Below are positions 1 through 8,735 of a stretch of 64,000 bases of DNA, one piece after another. Both the position numbers and the translations under genes were made by a program. Source of the stretch: Novosphingobium malaysiense (GTDB lineage: Bacteria > Pseudomonadota > Alphaproteobacteria > Sphingomonadales > Sphingomonadaceae); contig NZ_JTDI01000002.1 of assembly GCF_000802225.1 (NCBI RefSeq), positions 82,501-146,500 of the forward strand. The letters are read 5' to 3'. Under the pieces are notes generated by a model, which was not told where the DNA came from, searched no databases, and saw only the letters and a program-made list of their open reading frames with translations. Position 1 is the first letter of the stretch, and every line of letters starts with the position of its first letter.

Positions 1-4
1 ACAT
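1..4 (-). CDS. Start of a gene running off the left edge
   Basis: On the minus strand an ATG at 4..2 is preceded, at a spacing of seven bases, by the strong Shine-Dalgarno AAAGGAG. This looks like the start of a gene that continues leftwards outside the window. A short hairpin (TGCCGG/CCGGCA, 18-33) lies just upstream of the ribosome site, between this start and the end of the GGDEF-EAL gene. The product cannot be told from one codon. Confidence 0.45.
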
Positions 5-63
5 AGTCGTTCTCCTTTGCCGGATTTCCGGCAGGTGTTCGTTCGAGTTCACATTTCGAGAAA

Positions 64-2271
64 TTACAGTCCGGTTTCGTGGCTTCGTCTCATCGTGGGC
101 CAGGTGTGTTCGAGTGCTGCGAGGTAGTTTTCGGCATCCGCTGCCTGCATCGGCTTGGCGAGAAGATAGCCTTGTACGAAATCGCACCCGAAGTTCGACA
201 GCTGACGATATTGCGCCGGCACTTCGACGCCCTCGGCCACCACTTCGCAGCCCAGGCCATGGGCGAGTGAGATGATGGATCTGACGATGATGCCGTCGTC
301 CTTGTCGTCGAGGATGCCCTGGATGAAGGATCGGTCTATCTTCAGGCGGTTGATCGGGAACTGCTTGAGATGCGTCAGCGACGCATAGCCGGTCCCGAAG
401 TCGTCGAGGGCGACCGATACGCCCCTTTCGTGGAGACCGCGCAGGACCCTTGCTATTTCCGCCGCGGATCGATCGAGCATGACATTTTCGGTCACTTCGA
501 TTTCGATGTCCTCGCCGCGCAGGCCGTGCGCATGCACGAGATCCATCAGCCGGCTCGAGAAGTCGGGCTGGAGTAGCTGCGCGCTGGAAGCGTTGAAGGC
601 TACGTTGCCCGGGCAAAGGCCCATGCGTTTCATGGCCGCAACGGCTGCGAGGCCCTTCTCGATCACGAGGTAGCCCAGTTCGCAGATGAGGCCCGCTTCC
701 TCGGCAACCGAGATCAATTCCACCGGCGCGATTTCGCGGCGGCCGTGCTGCCAGCGCACGAGAGCCTCGAAGCCGGCATGACTCCCGGTCCGCAGGTCCG
801 TCTGCGGCTGAAGCGCCACGGCCAGGTCCTTCTGGGTGATTGCCGAGCGCAGCCATTCCTCGAGCCGGTCGCGCCGCCGCCGTTCACGGCGCATCGAGCG
901 GCTGTAGATCGAATGCCGGTTCCGACCGCAGAACTTCGACTGGTAGAGGGCCAGATCGGCATTTTTCATCAGCTCCTTGGGGCTCTTGCCGTCCCGCGGG
1001 AACATGGCGATGCCGATGCTGGCAGAAGGCTGGATCATGTGCTTGCCCACCGATACGGGCTGGCGCATGGTCTTGAGCAGGCCCTGGGCGATGGTTGCGG
1101 CATCGCGCTGACTGTCAACTTCCTGCAGCAGCACGGCAAATTCGTCTCCGCCGAGCCGGGCAGCGGTGTCCCCCTGCCGGAGAGAGGACCGCAGCCGCCG
1201 GGCAATCACGCACAGAAGATCGTCGCCGCCGTCGTGACCGTAGCGGTCGTTGATCGCCTTGAAATTGTCGAGGTCGATCAGAAGGAGGGCACATGCGCCG
1301 GTGTCGCCGTCGCGCGCACGATTGAGCTGCTTGAGGCGCCGGATCAGGACATTGCGGTTGCACAGCCCCGTCAGAGCGTCCTTTTCCGCCTGGTACTTGA
1401 TCAGCAGCTCGGCCTGCTTCAGGTCCGAAATATCCGTTTGAACAGAGACGAAGTTGCCCGAGGTCGAGCGGCTGTTGTTGACTTGAACCCACTTGTCGGC
1501 GCTCAATTGCGTCACGTAGGGCTTGGCGGGATGAGCGCCGTCGCCACGGCGAGAATTCGGCCACAGGTCGCGCATGGCTGGCAGTAAATCTGCGTCATGG
1601 GGCGCCGATGGTTGTGTCCGGCCTGGTCTGGCCCCGTCTCCACGCTGCGCCATATGGCGATAGAGATCGTGGAATGCCCGATTGCCGAACCGGAATTTTC
1701 CTTCGGAATCGAATGTCACGATGCCGGACGGTACGGTTTCCATGATATCCCTGAGGAGATCTTCGGCCCCTTGCCTTCGCGCAAGTTCCTCGACCAGGCG
1801 AGTCTCGGCTGCCTTGCGGTCAGTTATGTCGAAACGGATCGACACATAGCCCGATGGCCGTTCGCCGGGGCCTTGCAGCGGGGCGATCGTCGTATCCACC
1901 CAGTAGGGCTTGCCCGATTTCGCGCGGTTCAGAATGTCACCACGCCAAACATTGCCCGAAGCGATTGTTTTCCATAGGTTCCTGAAGAATGTCCGCTCGT
2001 GGTGCCCACTGTTGACGATGTTGTGGGGAGCGCCGACGAGTTCGTCGCGGCTGAATTCGCTTATGGTGCAGAACTGTTCGTTGACCTCGGTAATCCGTCC
2101 GCGCAGATCGGTCGTCGCCACGATCGCCGCGCAGTCCAGGGCATCACGGTACGCCTGCAATTCCGTGATCGTGGCGCTCGCAAGCGAATTGGCAGTCGAC
2201 GCAAAGGCGCCGTCGCTGGACAACGAATATTCGCTTCGGCCAAGAATATCGGATTCGCGCTCCAGCTTCAC
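64..2271 (-). CDS. PAS-PAS-GGDEF-EAL cyclic-di-GMP signalling protein
   Basis: Predicted cytoplasmic sensor enzyme that makes and/or degrades cyclic-di-GMP. Order of parts: a PAS domain (about residues 45-155, ending in a typical DITDRKAAE linker), a second PAS (170-290, ending DISDLKQAE), GGDEF (300-465), EAL (475-725). The cyclase motif RLGGDEF is intact and an RxxD product-inhibition site (RQGD) sits five residues before it. The EAL half keeps the EALVRW glutamate, EVTEN, the DDFGTG metal loop, the KIDRSFI lysine and EGVE, so both halves look catalytic. No membrane segment is visible, so input is probably through the PAS domains (possibly redox, oxygen or a small ligand). I chose the GTG at 2271 because AAGCGGGG lies upstream; an in-frame GTG at 2331 is possible but has no ribosome site. 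Confidence 0.93.
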   Translation of the reverse strand: MKLERESDILGRSEYSLSSDGAFASTANSLASATITELQAYRDALDCAAIVATTDLRGRITEVNEQFCTISEFSRDELVGAPHNIVNSGHHERTFFRNLWKTIASGNVWRGDILNRAKSGKPYWVDTTIAPLQGPGERPSGYVSIRFDITDRKAAETRLVEELARRQGAEDLLRDIMETVPSGIVTFDSEGKFRFGNRAFHDLYRHMAQRGDGARPGRTQPSAPHDADLLPAMRDLWPNSRRGDGAHPAKPYVTQLSADKWVQVNNSRSTSGNFVSVQTDISDLKQAELLIKYQAEKDALTGLCNRNVLIRRLKQLNRARDGDTGACALLLIDLDNFKAINDRYGHDGGDDLLCVIARRLRSSLRQGDTAARLGGDEFAVLLQEVDSQRDAATIAQGLLKTMRQPVSVGKHMIQPSASIGIAMFPRDGKSPKELMKNADLALYQSKFCGRNRHSIYSRSMRRERRRRDRLEEWLRSAITQKDLAVALQPQTDLRTGSHAGFEALVRWQHGRREIAPVELISVAEEAGLICELGYLVIEKGLAAVAAMKRMGLCPGNVAFNASSAQLLQPDFSSRLMDLVHAHGLRGEDIEIEVTENVMLDRSAAEIARVLRGLHERGVSVALDDFGTGYASLTHLKQFPINRLKIDRSFIQGILDDKDDGIIVRSIISLAHGLGCEVVAEGVEVPAQYRQLSNFGCDFVQGYLLAKPMQAADAENYLAALEHTWPTMRRSHETGL

Positions 2272-2532
2272 TGCAATCCCCGCTTCACATTGCAGGAGAA
2301 GGAGACGCGCCCGGATGGCACCGCCTCTCACGCAAGCTACCGCCCGCGCGTCGCTTCTCCCTGTTGCCCCACCCGCATTAACTTTTGTGCAAGATAGAAA
2401 TATTGAACCTTGAACGGGCGATGTCGTGTTTTCTTAAGTACGGTAGCGTATATATGGATACTGAAAATCCGGTTAATCAGACCCTTACCTTGGTTTTATT
2501 TACCTAATCTGGGCCAAGGTCGTGGGAATGAC

Positions 2533-3231
2533 ATGACTGCCAATACTCCAGAGCGCCTCGATAACGCGGTACTTGCCGCTTTACCCGCCGAAGCACGCGC
2601 ATTCCTTGCCGCGCGGTTGCTGACCAAGCGGGTGATGTCAGGCGAAGTGCTGCACGAGTCCGGTGCGCCGATCATTCATCTGGTCTTTCCCCACCGCGGG
2701 ATTGGATCGATTCAGGCCATCATGCAGGATGGCCGCAGCGTCGAAAGCGCTTCGGTCGGACGCGAGGGCGTCGTGGGGATCGAGTATCTGCTGGGCAAGG
2801 ACGTATCGCCCTATCATGCGACCGTGGCGATCTCGGGCGAGGCATCGTGGGTTACGGTGGCCGACATGGAAGCGGCCATGGCCCAGTTTCCCGCGGTGCG
2901 CGAGATCATGCGGCAGTACTGCGTGCGGATGATGCGCGACCTCATGCAGGCTGTAGCCTGTGCCAGCGTGCATTCGGCCAGCCAGCGGGTGGCGACCTGG
3001 CTGATGCGAGCCGAAGACCGCACGTGTTCGAGCCAACTCGAGTTGACGCAGCGGACCCTGGCAAACATCTTCGGCTTGCGCCTGGCCACGATCAGCGACG
3101 CCTGCGGGCGCCTCAACGTCGGCGGCGCGATCGACCAGGCGCGCGGGACCCTCACGATCGTCAATCGGGAAAGGCTCGCCGACATGTCCTGCGAATGCTA
3201 CCGAAGATACGCGAGCGCCACCTTGCTCTGA
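2533..3231 (+). CDS. Crp/Fnr family transcriptional regulator (no Fe-S cysteines)
   Basis: A 232-aa regulator with an N-terminal cyclic-nucleotide-binding-like beta roll (about residues 15-130), a long dimer helix and a C-terminal winged helix (about 165-220). It lacks the N-terminal cysteine cluster of FNR, and the recognition-helix segment GLRLATISDAC does not have the E-x2-S-R signature, so it should read a different operator from the FnrL-type protein at 6005. The ligand is unknown. ATG 2533 gives a normal family length; the frame is open further upstream (ATG 2410) but that extension is AT-rich promoter-like sequence. It is transcribed away from the GGDEF-EAL gene across a 260-bp divergent promoter region. 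Confidence 0.9.
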   Translation: MTANTPERLDNAVLAALPAEARAFLAARLLTKRVMSGEVLHESGAPIIHLVFPHRGIGSIQAIMQDGRSVESASVGREGVVGIEYLLGKDVSPYHATVAISGEASWVTVADMEAAMAQFPAVREIMRQYCVRMMRDLMQAVACASVHSASQRVATWLMRAEDRTCSSQLELTQRTLANIFGLRLATISDACGRLNVGGAIDQARGTLTIVNRERLADMSCECYRRYASATLL

Positions 3232-3232
3232 G

Positions 3233-3259
3233 CCGGTGCGGCGCGCATTGCCGCACCGG
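3233..3259. terminator. Hairpin between convergent genes
   Basis: A perfect 10-bp stem, CCGGTGCGGC with GCCGCACCGG, and a 7-nt loop occupies exactly the gap between the stops of the Crp-like gene (3231) and the convergent alcohol dehydrogenase (3262). There is no long T-run on either side, so it is a plausible but not classical bidirectional terminator. Confidence 0.6.
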
Positions 3260-3261
3260 AA

Positions 3262-4206
3262 TCAAATTTCCGCGACGATCCGTCCCACGACCCCGCCTTC
3301 TGCAAGGCGCTGCAGGCCTTGGGGTATTTCTTCGAAACCGATGCTGCTGGCCGCGATCGAGAGGTCGCCTCGGGCCATGTGTGCAAGCACGGCCGCAGTG
3401 TCGGCGGGCGTGCCTCCGCCCGAACCGCGCAAGGTCACGCCCTTGCCGACGAGGTCCATCGTCGGGACCAGGGCCTCGGTCTTGCCAAGCCCTACCTGGA
3501 CAACCAGACCGCCGGGCCGGACCGCCCGGATCGCGCCGGCGGTAGTCGTGCCGAAGCCCGCGAAGTCGACGATCAGATCGAGCGCCAGCGGGGCAAGGTC
3601 GACGACATCGGCGGTCACGCTCGCCACGCCCATCGTGCTGGCGGCATCCCAGGCTTCGCGGCGCGGTTCGGCTGCATGGACTTCGGCGCCTGCAAGGACC
3701 GCTATCCTGGCAGCCGTCATTCCCAGTCCCCCGAGGCCGACAATGCCGATTCTCTGGCCCGGCTGCAATTCGCCCGCCCGCATGAGAGCGGCGTGGGACG
3801 TCTGCCCTGCATCGGTGGCCGCCGCCCCCTGTACGAAGCTGACGCCGTCGGGAAGCGGCAGCAGGCAACGTTCCGGCAGGAGGCAATGCGTGGCATAGCC
3901 GCCGTCGGCATCGCCGCCCGGACAGAAGGCGAGAGTGCCCGAAGCGACCACGCGATCTCCTGGGGCGAAGGCGCGCACGTCCGGCCCGGCACGGAGTACC
4001 TCGCCGGCGATCTCGTGGCCCAGGACTATGGGCGGCGGCTTGGGCATGTAGGGCGTCAGCGTGCCGTCCATGCGGCCCACGTCGCTGTGGCACAGGCCCG
4101 AGCCGCGCACGGCGACCAGCACGGCGTCGCCTTCGGGGCGCGGTATCTCGCGCTCGATCAGCTCGAGCGGCCGGTTTGCTCCGGTGAAAAGCCAGGCGCG
4201 CATCAT
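3262..4206 (-). CDS. Zinc-type (MDR) alcohol dehydrogenase
   Basis: Medium-chain dehydrogenase of about 314 aa, NAD(P)-dependent. The catalytic zinc region is present (GLCHSDVG, then GHEIAGEV) and the Rossmann glycine motif is GLGGLG near residue 160. The four-cysteine lobe that binds a structural zinc in classical MDR alcohol dehydrogenases is missing: the segment after GDRV carries only scattered cysteines, so this is the form without structural zinc. The substrate is unknown; it lies head-to-head with a Rieske oxygenase and may oxidise an alcohol made in the same route. Two adjacent ATGs (4206, 4203) are possible starts; a further in-frame ATG at 4251 would add a proline-rich tail with no clear ribosome site. 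Confidence 0.9.
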   Translation of the reverse strand: MMRAWLFTGANRPLELIEREIPRPEGDAVLVAVRGSGLCHSDVGRMDGTLTPYMPKPPPIVLGHEIAGEVLRAGPDVRAFAPGDRVVASGTLAFCPGGDADGGYATHCLLPERCLLPLPDGVSFVQGAAATDAGQTSHAALMRAGELQPGQRIGIVGLGGLGMTAARIAVLAGAEVHAAEPRREAWDAASTMGVASVTADVVDLAPLALDLIVDFAGFGTTTAGAIRAVRPGGLVVQVGLGKTEALVPTMDLVGKGVTLRGSGGGTPADTAAVLAHMARGDLSIAASSIGFEEIPQGLQRLAEGGVVGRIVAEI

Positions 4207-4382
4207 ACGGTCACCATGATCCATCCCTTGCGGCTGGGGCCACATGGCCACGGGCTAAGGGTGTGGCCGGGACAAGCCACTGCCTGCAGCGGCAATACGA
4301 CGTGACCGGGACGACGAGACGCCCGGCCCGGATACCGCGCCCGCGGTCTTGCGAGGCCTGCGCCAGGGCGCACGGCTGCGAT

Positions 4383-4396
4383 TTGCGTTCGATCAA
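4383..4396. promoter_or_regulatory. FNR/FixK-like box before Rieske oxygenase 1
   Basis: TTGCGTTCGATCAA fits the FixK2-type consensus TTG(A/C)-N6-(T/G)CAA and matches the FNR half-site ATCAA on its right arm. Its centre is 74 bp before the ATG at 4464, close to the spacing seen at ccoN. It lies in the divergent region between the alcohol dehydrogenase and the oxygenase. An AT-rich TATAAA patch follows at about 4435. Confidence 0.5.
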
Positions 4397-4463
4397 AGCT
4401 TATCTTGCGGAGCATCCGGCACACTCGCGCCAGTTATAAATCAACAGGACAGGATGCCTTCCC

Positions 4464-5891
4464 ATGGCCGATATCAATTCCGCAGGCATGTCGCTGGCCG
4501 GCAATCCCTACCCGATCACGCGCCCCGAGCTCATCCCCGCCAAACGCTACTACGACGAGAGCTTCTACAGGGCCGAAGTCGAACACCTCTGGCCGCACGT
4601 GTGGCAGATGGCGTGCCGGCTGGAGATGATTCCCGAGGTGGGAGACTGGGTGGAGTACTCCAACGTCGGCAAGTCCGTGCTGGTCGTGCGCACCAGGGAC
4701 GGGGTCAAGGCTTACCAGAATCACTGCCGTCACCGCGGCGTTCCCATCGCCGGCGGCTCGGGCAACGCCCATGGCAATTGCGCCAAGGCCGGCTTCATAT
4801 GCCCGTTCCACGGATGGCGCTGGAACATGGATGGCGAAAATACCTTCGTCTACGGCAAGGACCTGTTCTCGGACGACCTGCTCGACCCGTCGGAACTGGC
4901 GCTCAAGCCGGTGCGCTGCGAGACATGGGGCGGCTGCGCCTTCATCAACCACGATCCCAACGCCCCCTCGCTCAAGGAAAGCCTCGGGCCGGTGCTCGAT
5001 CGACTCGACGCTCACGGGATGTCGAACGTGCGCTCCGAATGGTGGTTCGCTACCGAACTGCCCGCGAACTGGAAGATCGCGATGGAGGCCTTCATGGAAG
5101 GCTACCACGTGATGATGACGCACCCGCAGCTGCAGCGCTCGGTGCCCGGTCTGTACAATGCCCGTTATGGAGACGACACCGGCGGCATCGGTCTTCCGCT
5201 CGATCCCGAGCAGTCGGTGGAAGACAACATCCGTGCGCAGATCGAAAATCTCAAGCTGCTCGGCTCGGGCATGGCGGGCATGGTCCACGCCAAGGAAATC
5301 GAGATTGCCGAGGGGCTTGGCCCGGACAACCCGGACGTGAAGCTCCCCTCGACGGTCGCGGAAGCCGTTCCGATGTGGTTCGGACTGGTGCAGGAGGCGA
5401 TCACCCGCAAGCTGAAGGAACGGGGCGAGAACGTGCCGGACCTCAATGCGGTGAGCGTTTCCGATCCGGTCAATGCGGTCGAATACCTCTTTCCGCACTA
5501 TTTCCTGCTGCCGTTCTTCACCAGCTACGCGTCCTACCGCATCCGCCCGACGGGCCCCGAAAGCTGCATGTTCGAGATCTGGTCGCTCACGCACTTCCCC
5601 GAAGGCCAGGAGCCGGAACCGCCGATGGAGCCCACCGTGCTGCCTTTCGACAGCCAGGATTTCCCGATGATTCCGCGGCAGGACTATTCGAACATCCCGA
5701 TTCAGCAGAAGGGCCTGCACTCGGAAGGGTTTGAATTCATGCGGCTTTCGAAGAACGTCGAGGGGCTGATCAGCAATTACCAGCGCTTGATCGATGGCTA
5801 CATTGCCGGCGATTCGTCCACAAAGCTGGCCGAAGCCAACCGGAAGCTGGGAGGCAACTTCGACGGGCCGATCCTGGATCTCGATCTCTGA
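4464..5891 (+). CDS. Rieske non-heme iron oxygenase, alpha subunit (1)
   Basis: Large (catalytic) subunit of an aromatic-ring-hydroxylating-type oxygenase, 475 aa. The Rieske [2Fe-2S] ligands are C88, H90, C113 and H116 (CRHRG...CPFHGW). The mononuclear iron site is seen in NWKIAMEAF followed by EGYHVMMTH: H215 and H220 bind iron, and the residue that bridges to the neighbouring Rieske centre is Glu212 where most ring hydroxylases have Asp; this Glu is known in carnitine-monooxygenase-type enzymes. No beta subunit or ferredoxin gene is adjacent. It is divergent from the alcohol dehydrogenase and ends at a strong terminator. AGGACAGGA upstream of ATG 4464 supports the start. The substrate is not determinable. 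Confidence 0.93.
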   Translation: MADINSAGMSLAGNPYPITRPELIPAKRYYDESFYRAEVEHLWPHVWQMACRLEMIPEVGDWVEYSNVGKSVLVVRTRDGVKAYQNHCRHRGVPIAGGSGNAHGNCAKAGFICPFHGWRWNMDGENTFVYGKDLFSDDLLDPSELALKPVRCETWGGCAFINHDPNAPSLKESLGPVLDRLDAHGMSNVRSEWWFATELPANWKIAMEAFMEGYHVMMTHPQLQRSVPGLYNARYGDDTGGIGLPLDPEQSVEDNIRAQIENLKLLGSGMAGMVHAKEIEIAEGLGPDNPDVKLPSTVAEAVPMWFGLVQEAITRKLKERGENVPDLNAVSVSDPVNAVEYLFPHYFLLPFFTSYASYRIRPTGPESCMFEIWSLTHFPEGQEPEPPMEPTVLPFDSQDFPMIPRQDYSNIPIQQKGLHSEGFEFMRLSKNVEGLISNYQRLIDGYIAGDSSTKLAEANRKLGGNFDGPILDLDL

Positions 5892-5919
5892 CAATCGATT
5901 GTAGATCTGGAATGGACTT

Positions 5920-5951
5920 TGAAGGGGGTGGCTTTTCACCCCCTTCATTTT
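5920..5951 (+). terminator. Rho-independent terminator of Rieske oxygenase 1
   Basis: An 11-bp perfect stem (TGAAGGGGGTG with CACCCCCTTCA, 5920-5947) around a 6-nt loop is followed by TTTT. It lies 28 bp after the oxygenase stop and before the FnrL-type gene, so the two are probably separate transcripts. Confidence 0.9.
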
Positions 5952-6004
5952 GAGCTAACGGAACCCTCTTTAGCCGATAGTGTGGCGTTGGTATCCGATT
6001 AGGT

Positions 6005-6706
6005 ATGTCCAGTTGTGACCTTTGTGTCGTTCGTAATCGAGCGATCTGTGCTTCCCTCGATCAGAAAGAGCTGGAAGCTCTCAATTCTATTGGGCGGACT
6101 CGCAAGATAACTTCCGGCGAATCGCTGATCTGGGAAGGTGAGGATTCGGTCCTCGTCGCCAACGTGATCGAGGGCGTCCTCAAGCTGTCGACCAACACCG
6201 AGGATGGGCGCGAGCAGATCGTCGGCGTGGTCTATCCTTCCGATTTCATCGGCCGCCCCTTCGGCGGCAAGTCCGGCCACGGTGTCACAGCGCTCACCGA
6301 TGCCAAGGTCTGCGTGTTCTCGCGGCGTGACTTCGACGCATTCGCGCGCGAGCATCCCAAGCTCGAGCACAAGCTGCTCGAACGCACGCTCGGCGAGCTC
6401 GACCGCACCCGCCGCTGGATGCTGTTGCTCGGCCGCAAGTCCGCCTCCGAAAAGATGGCGAGCTTCCTGATCGAGATGTCCGAGCGCCTGACCGGTTCGG
6501 GCTGCAAGGTCGATTTGGAGAATTCCAACCAGCGCCACCTCGTCCTGCCGTTCTCGCGTCAACAGATCGCCGATGTTCTCGGTCTCACGATCGAGACGGT
6601 CAGCCGGCAGTTCACGCGGCTCAAGAACGAAGGCGTGATCGACCTGCCATCGCGCCGCGACGTGACGATTCTCGATTACGAGGCCCTGCTCGCCGAGGCC
6701 GGCTGA
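6005..6706 (+). CDS. fnrL: FNR-type oxygen-sensing regulator (FnrL/FixK group)
   Basis: A 233-aa Crp/Fnr protein with the features of an Fe-S FNR: N-terminal cysteines C4, C7 and C15 and a further cysteine C103 in the beta roll, as expected for a [4Fe-4S] ligand set. The recognition helix contains IETVSRQ (E197, S200, R201), the E-x2-S-R signature that reads TTGAT-N4-ATCAA. Known FNR proteins are active when oxygen is low and lose the cluster in air. A perfect target box lies before ccoN, 3.6 kb away, and similar boxes occur at several other promoters in the window. It has its own promoter space after the terminator at 5920-5951. The ribosome site (AGG) is unusually close to ATG 6005. Confidence 0.93.
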   Translation: MSSCDLCVVRNRAICASLDQKELEALNSIGRTRKITSGESLIWEGEDSVLVANVIEGVLKLSTNTEDGREQIVGVVYPSDFIGRPFGGKSGHGVTALTDAKVCVFSRRDFDAFAREHPKLEHKLLERTLGELDRTRRWMLLLGRKSASEKMASFLIEMSERLTGSGCKVDLENSNQRHLVLPFSRQQIADVLGLTIETVSRQFTRLKNEGVIDLPSRRDVTILDYEALLAEAG

Positions 6707-6769
6707 CGCGGCTTTTCGCAGGCGAGGCCGGTTGGCGACGCGCCTTTGCGCGATTCGGGCCGAAACCTC

Positions 6770-8080
6770 TCAGGCGAGGGCACGGCGCGTACCCTGGAGG
6801 ACCGGCTTCATGTCCGGCCGCGCCGGCTTCGGCTGCAGGTCGAAGGTATTCGCATAGCGTTCGAAGCGGCCGCGCACCGTCTTGTCGTCGAGGCCGAAGC
6901 TGGCGAGATCGTAGCGGTGTCGCTGCCAGCGGTGCTGGCGTGTCGCCTTGTCGACGTACTGGCGCATGCTGGGCAGGGCCGGGGCGATGTCCATGTCGAG
7001 AAAGCGGTAGACGCGCCGCATGACGGCCTCCCAGTCGGCATCCATGTCGCGATAGAGCACGTCGATTCGCTGCTGTGGGTGAATCCGGCTCCTCGCGGCC
7101 TGCATCCTGTCGATCTGGAGCCCGGTCTTGTCCAGCCAGTGGTCGCCGATCCAGTGGGGATCCGCCTCGTTGGAATGGATCGTCATCTGGTTCCACACCA
7201 GCGAACAGCTGCTGCCGACGACCTTGGCCGGATCGCGGTGGATGAAGATCAGCTTCGCTTCGGGGAATACGCTCAGCAGCGCGGGAAGATCGAGCATGTG
7301 CTGCGGTGTCTTGAGCACCCAGGGTTTGCGCCGCGCCGTCTCGCCGCGTGCCCAGCGGACAAGCCGCAGCAGCCGGGCAAGGTGGCGGTACGCTGGGGTC
7401 GCGTCTTCTTCCTCGGCCCAGCGTCCATAGGTGGGGATGCGCCATTGCGCTTCGTGCTTCATGCCCCAGGCCGATTGTACCAGCAGGCCGAGTTCCTCTT
7501 CCGGTTCGAATGGTCCGGTCGGATGGATCACGGCGGTGCGGGGATTGAGGCGGTGCACGGTCGACAGCAGTCGCCCCGCCTGGCGGGGGCGCGGATCGCG
7601 CTTGCCCGGGCGGAAGCCGGGCTCGGGCACCGGGCATACCGTCTCGAAGAAGCGCATGTGCTCGAAGCGGTCGTCGGCGGCGAGCAGCCGGTGCAGCCGG
7701 GTCGTGCCCGAACGCATGGGACCCACCACGATGACGGGCGGCGCAAGCGGTTCGCCCAGAATTTCCGGGTGCGTATCGAACCAGTGCTGCGTCCACAGCC
7801 TTTCGCGCAGGACCTTGAGGAACTGCCCCACCGCGGCGAAGCGACCGATGGCGTTGAGCGAGGCTTCCTCTCGAAGCGCCTCGATCAGAACTTCGAGAGG
7901 ACGCAGGAACCAGGGATCGCCGAAATCGTCGAGCCCGGTCTCGCGTCGGGCAATGTCGCACAGCGCGTCGAGATCGAGCGGGTGGTCGGGCACGAGCGCC
8001 AGCCTGTTGAGGCCGCCTAGGGCGAAATTGGCAACGCCCACGAGACGTGGGCGCGCCGGAAGCGGAAATTCTCCGGTCAT
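6770..8080 (-). CDS. Sulfotransferase family protein
   Basis: A 436-aa PAPS-dependent sulfotransferase-type protein. The 5'-phosphosulfate loop is GPMRSGTTRLHRLL (about residue 120) and the 3'-phosphate motif is FIHRDPAKVVGS about 160 residues later. Proteins of this group are common in sphingomonads and mycobacteria; the acceptor (lipid, polysaccharide or small molecule) is unknown. It converges with the fnrL-type gene and is divergent from the GtrA-like gene. The ATG at 8080 is chosen because the conserved N-terminus begins there; the frame is open upstream to 8239 but that part is low-complexity intergenic sequence with inverted repeats. Confidence 0.9.
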   Translation of the reverse strand: MTGEFPLPARPRLVGVANFALGGLNRLALVPDHPLDLDALCDIARRETGLDDFGDPWFLRPLEVLIEALREEASLNAIGRFAAVGQFLKVLRERLWTQHWFDTHPEILGEPLAPPVIVVGPMRSGTTRLHRLLAADDRFEHMRFFETVCPVPEPGFRPGKRDPRPRQAGRLLSTVHRLNPRTAVIHPTGPFEPEEELGLLVQSAWGMKHEAQWRIPTYGRWAEEEDATPAYRHLARLLRLVRWARGETARRKPWVLKTPQHMLDLPALLSVFPEAKLIFIHRDPAKVVGSSCSLVWNQMTIHSNEADPHWIGDHWLDKTGLQIDRMQAARSRIHPQQRIDVLYRDMDADWEAVMRRVYRFLDMDIAPALPSMRQYVDKATRQHRWQRHRYDLASFGLDDKTVRGRFERYANTFDLQPKPARPDMKPVLQGTRRALA

Positions 8081-8106
8081 GCCGACAATAAGTGCACGGC
8101 AGGCAA

Positions 8107-8143
8107 AAAGGTTCAATGACAATGACGAATGCAATGAACCTTT
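8107..8143. repeat. Perfect 9-bp inverted repeat with CAATG repeats
   Basis: AAAGGTTCA (8107-8115) and TGAACCTTT (8135-8143) form a perfect inverted repeat over a 19-bp spacer in the divergent sulfotransferase/GtrA region. The short word CAATG recurs through 8114-8225, including two GGCAATG copies. This could be an operator or a stem-loop; no known family is recognised. Confidence 0.5.
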
Positions 8144-8283
8144 ATGCCCGGCAATGTCTTTGCCCGGAAACAATGACGGGGCCCGGTTGTTGCCATGGCA
8201 TGCGCCCAGCCGGCAATGTGCCTTTCCGTCGTTTGTCATCGCTCGTGCGGCGGAACCCCGCGAAAACTGTGCGCGAGCGGTTC

Positions 8284-8673
8284 ATGGGGCGGCGTGGATG
8301 CAGCCTCTACATTCGCAATGCTTTTGCCTCGACAATTTCCTTTATTCTCGATCTTTTTCTTATCTGGATAATGGTCGAACATTTCGGAATTCAGAGGTAC
8401 CTCGCCGTCGTTGTCGGCTTCGTGATCGCCAATGCGCTGCATTACGTGCTGGCGAGAATCTGGATATTCCACGGCACCGAACGCGGCGTGGCGAGCGGCT
8501 ATGCGCTGTTCCTGGGCAATGCCCTGTTCGGTCTGGGTGTCATCCTCGGCGGGTTCGCCCTGCTGACGGAAGTTTTCGGCGTCCCCTACCTCGTGGCGAG
8601 GATCATGGCATCGCTGTTCGCCGGTACTCTCGTCTTCGTGCTCAACGCGACTCTCAACTTCCGTCATCTATAG
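8284..8673 (+). CDS. GtrA-like small membrane protein
   Basis: A 129-aa protein with four predicted transmembrane helices of GtrA type, including the typical NALHYVLARIWIF and C-terminal LNATLNFRHL stretches. GtrA-like proteins are thought to move lipid-linked sugars across the inner membrane for polysaccharide or teichoic-acid decoration; here no glycosyltransferase is adjacent, so the partner is unknown. The frame is open back to 8092, but that part overlaps an inverted repeat and has no family resemblance, so ATG 8284 is preferred. Confidence 0.85.
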   Translation: MGRRGCSLYIRNAFASTISFILDLFLIWIMVEHFGIQRYLAVVVGFVIANALHYVLARIWIFHGTERGVASGYALFLGNALFGLGVILGGFALLTEVFGVPYLVARIMASLFAGTLVFVLNATLNFRHL

Positions 8674-8682
8674 GCGCACACG

Positions 8683-8707
8683 AAAAAGGGGAGCCTTTCG
8701 GCTCCCC
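8683..8707 (-). terminator. Rho-independent terminator of ompW
   Basis: Read on the minus strand, an 8-bp stem GGGGAGCC/GGCTCCCC with a GAAA tetraloop is followed by five T residues. It lies 28 bp after the stop of the OmpW gene and just past the end of the convergent GtrA-like gene. Confidence 0.9.
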
Positions 8708-8735
8708 TCCGGGCATCCCGCGATCTCTCGCGCGA

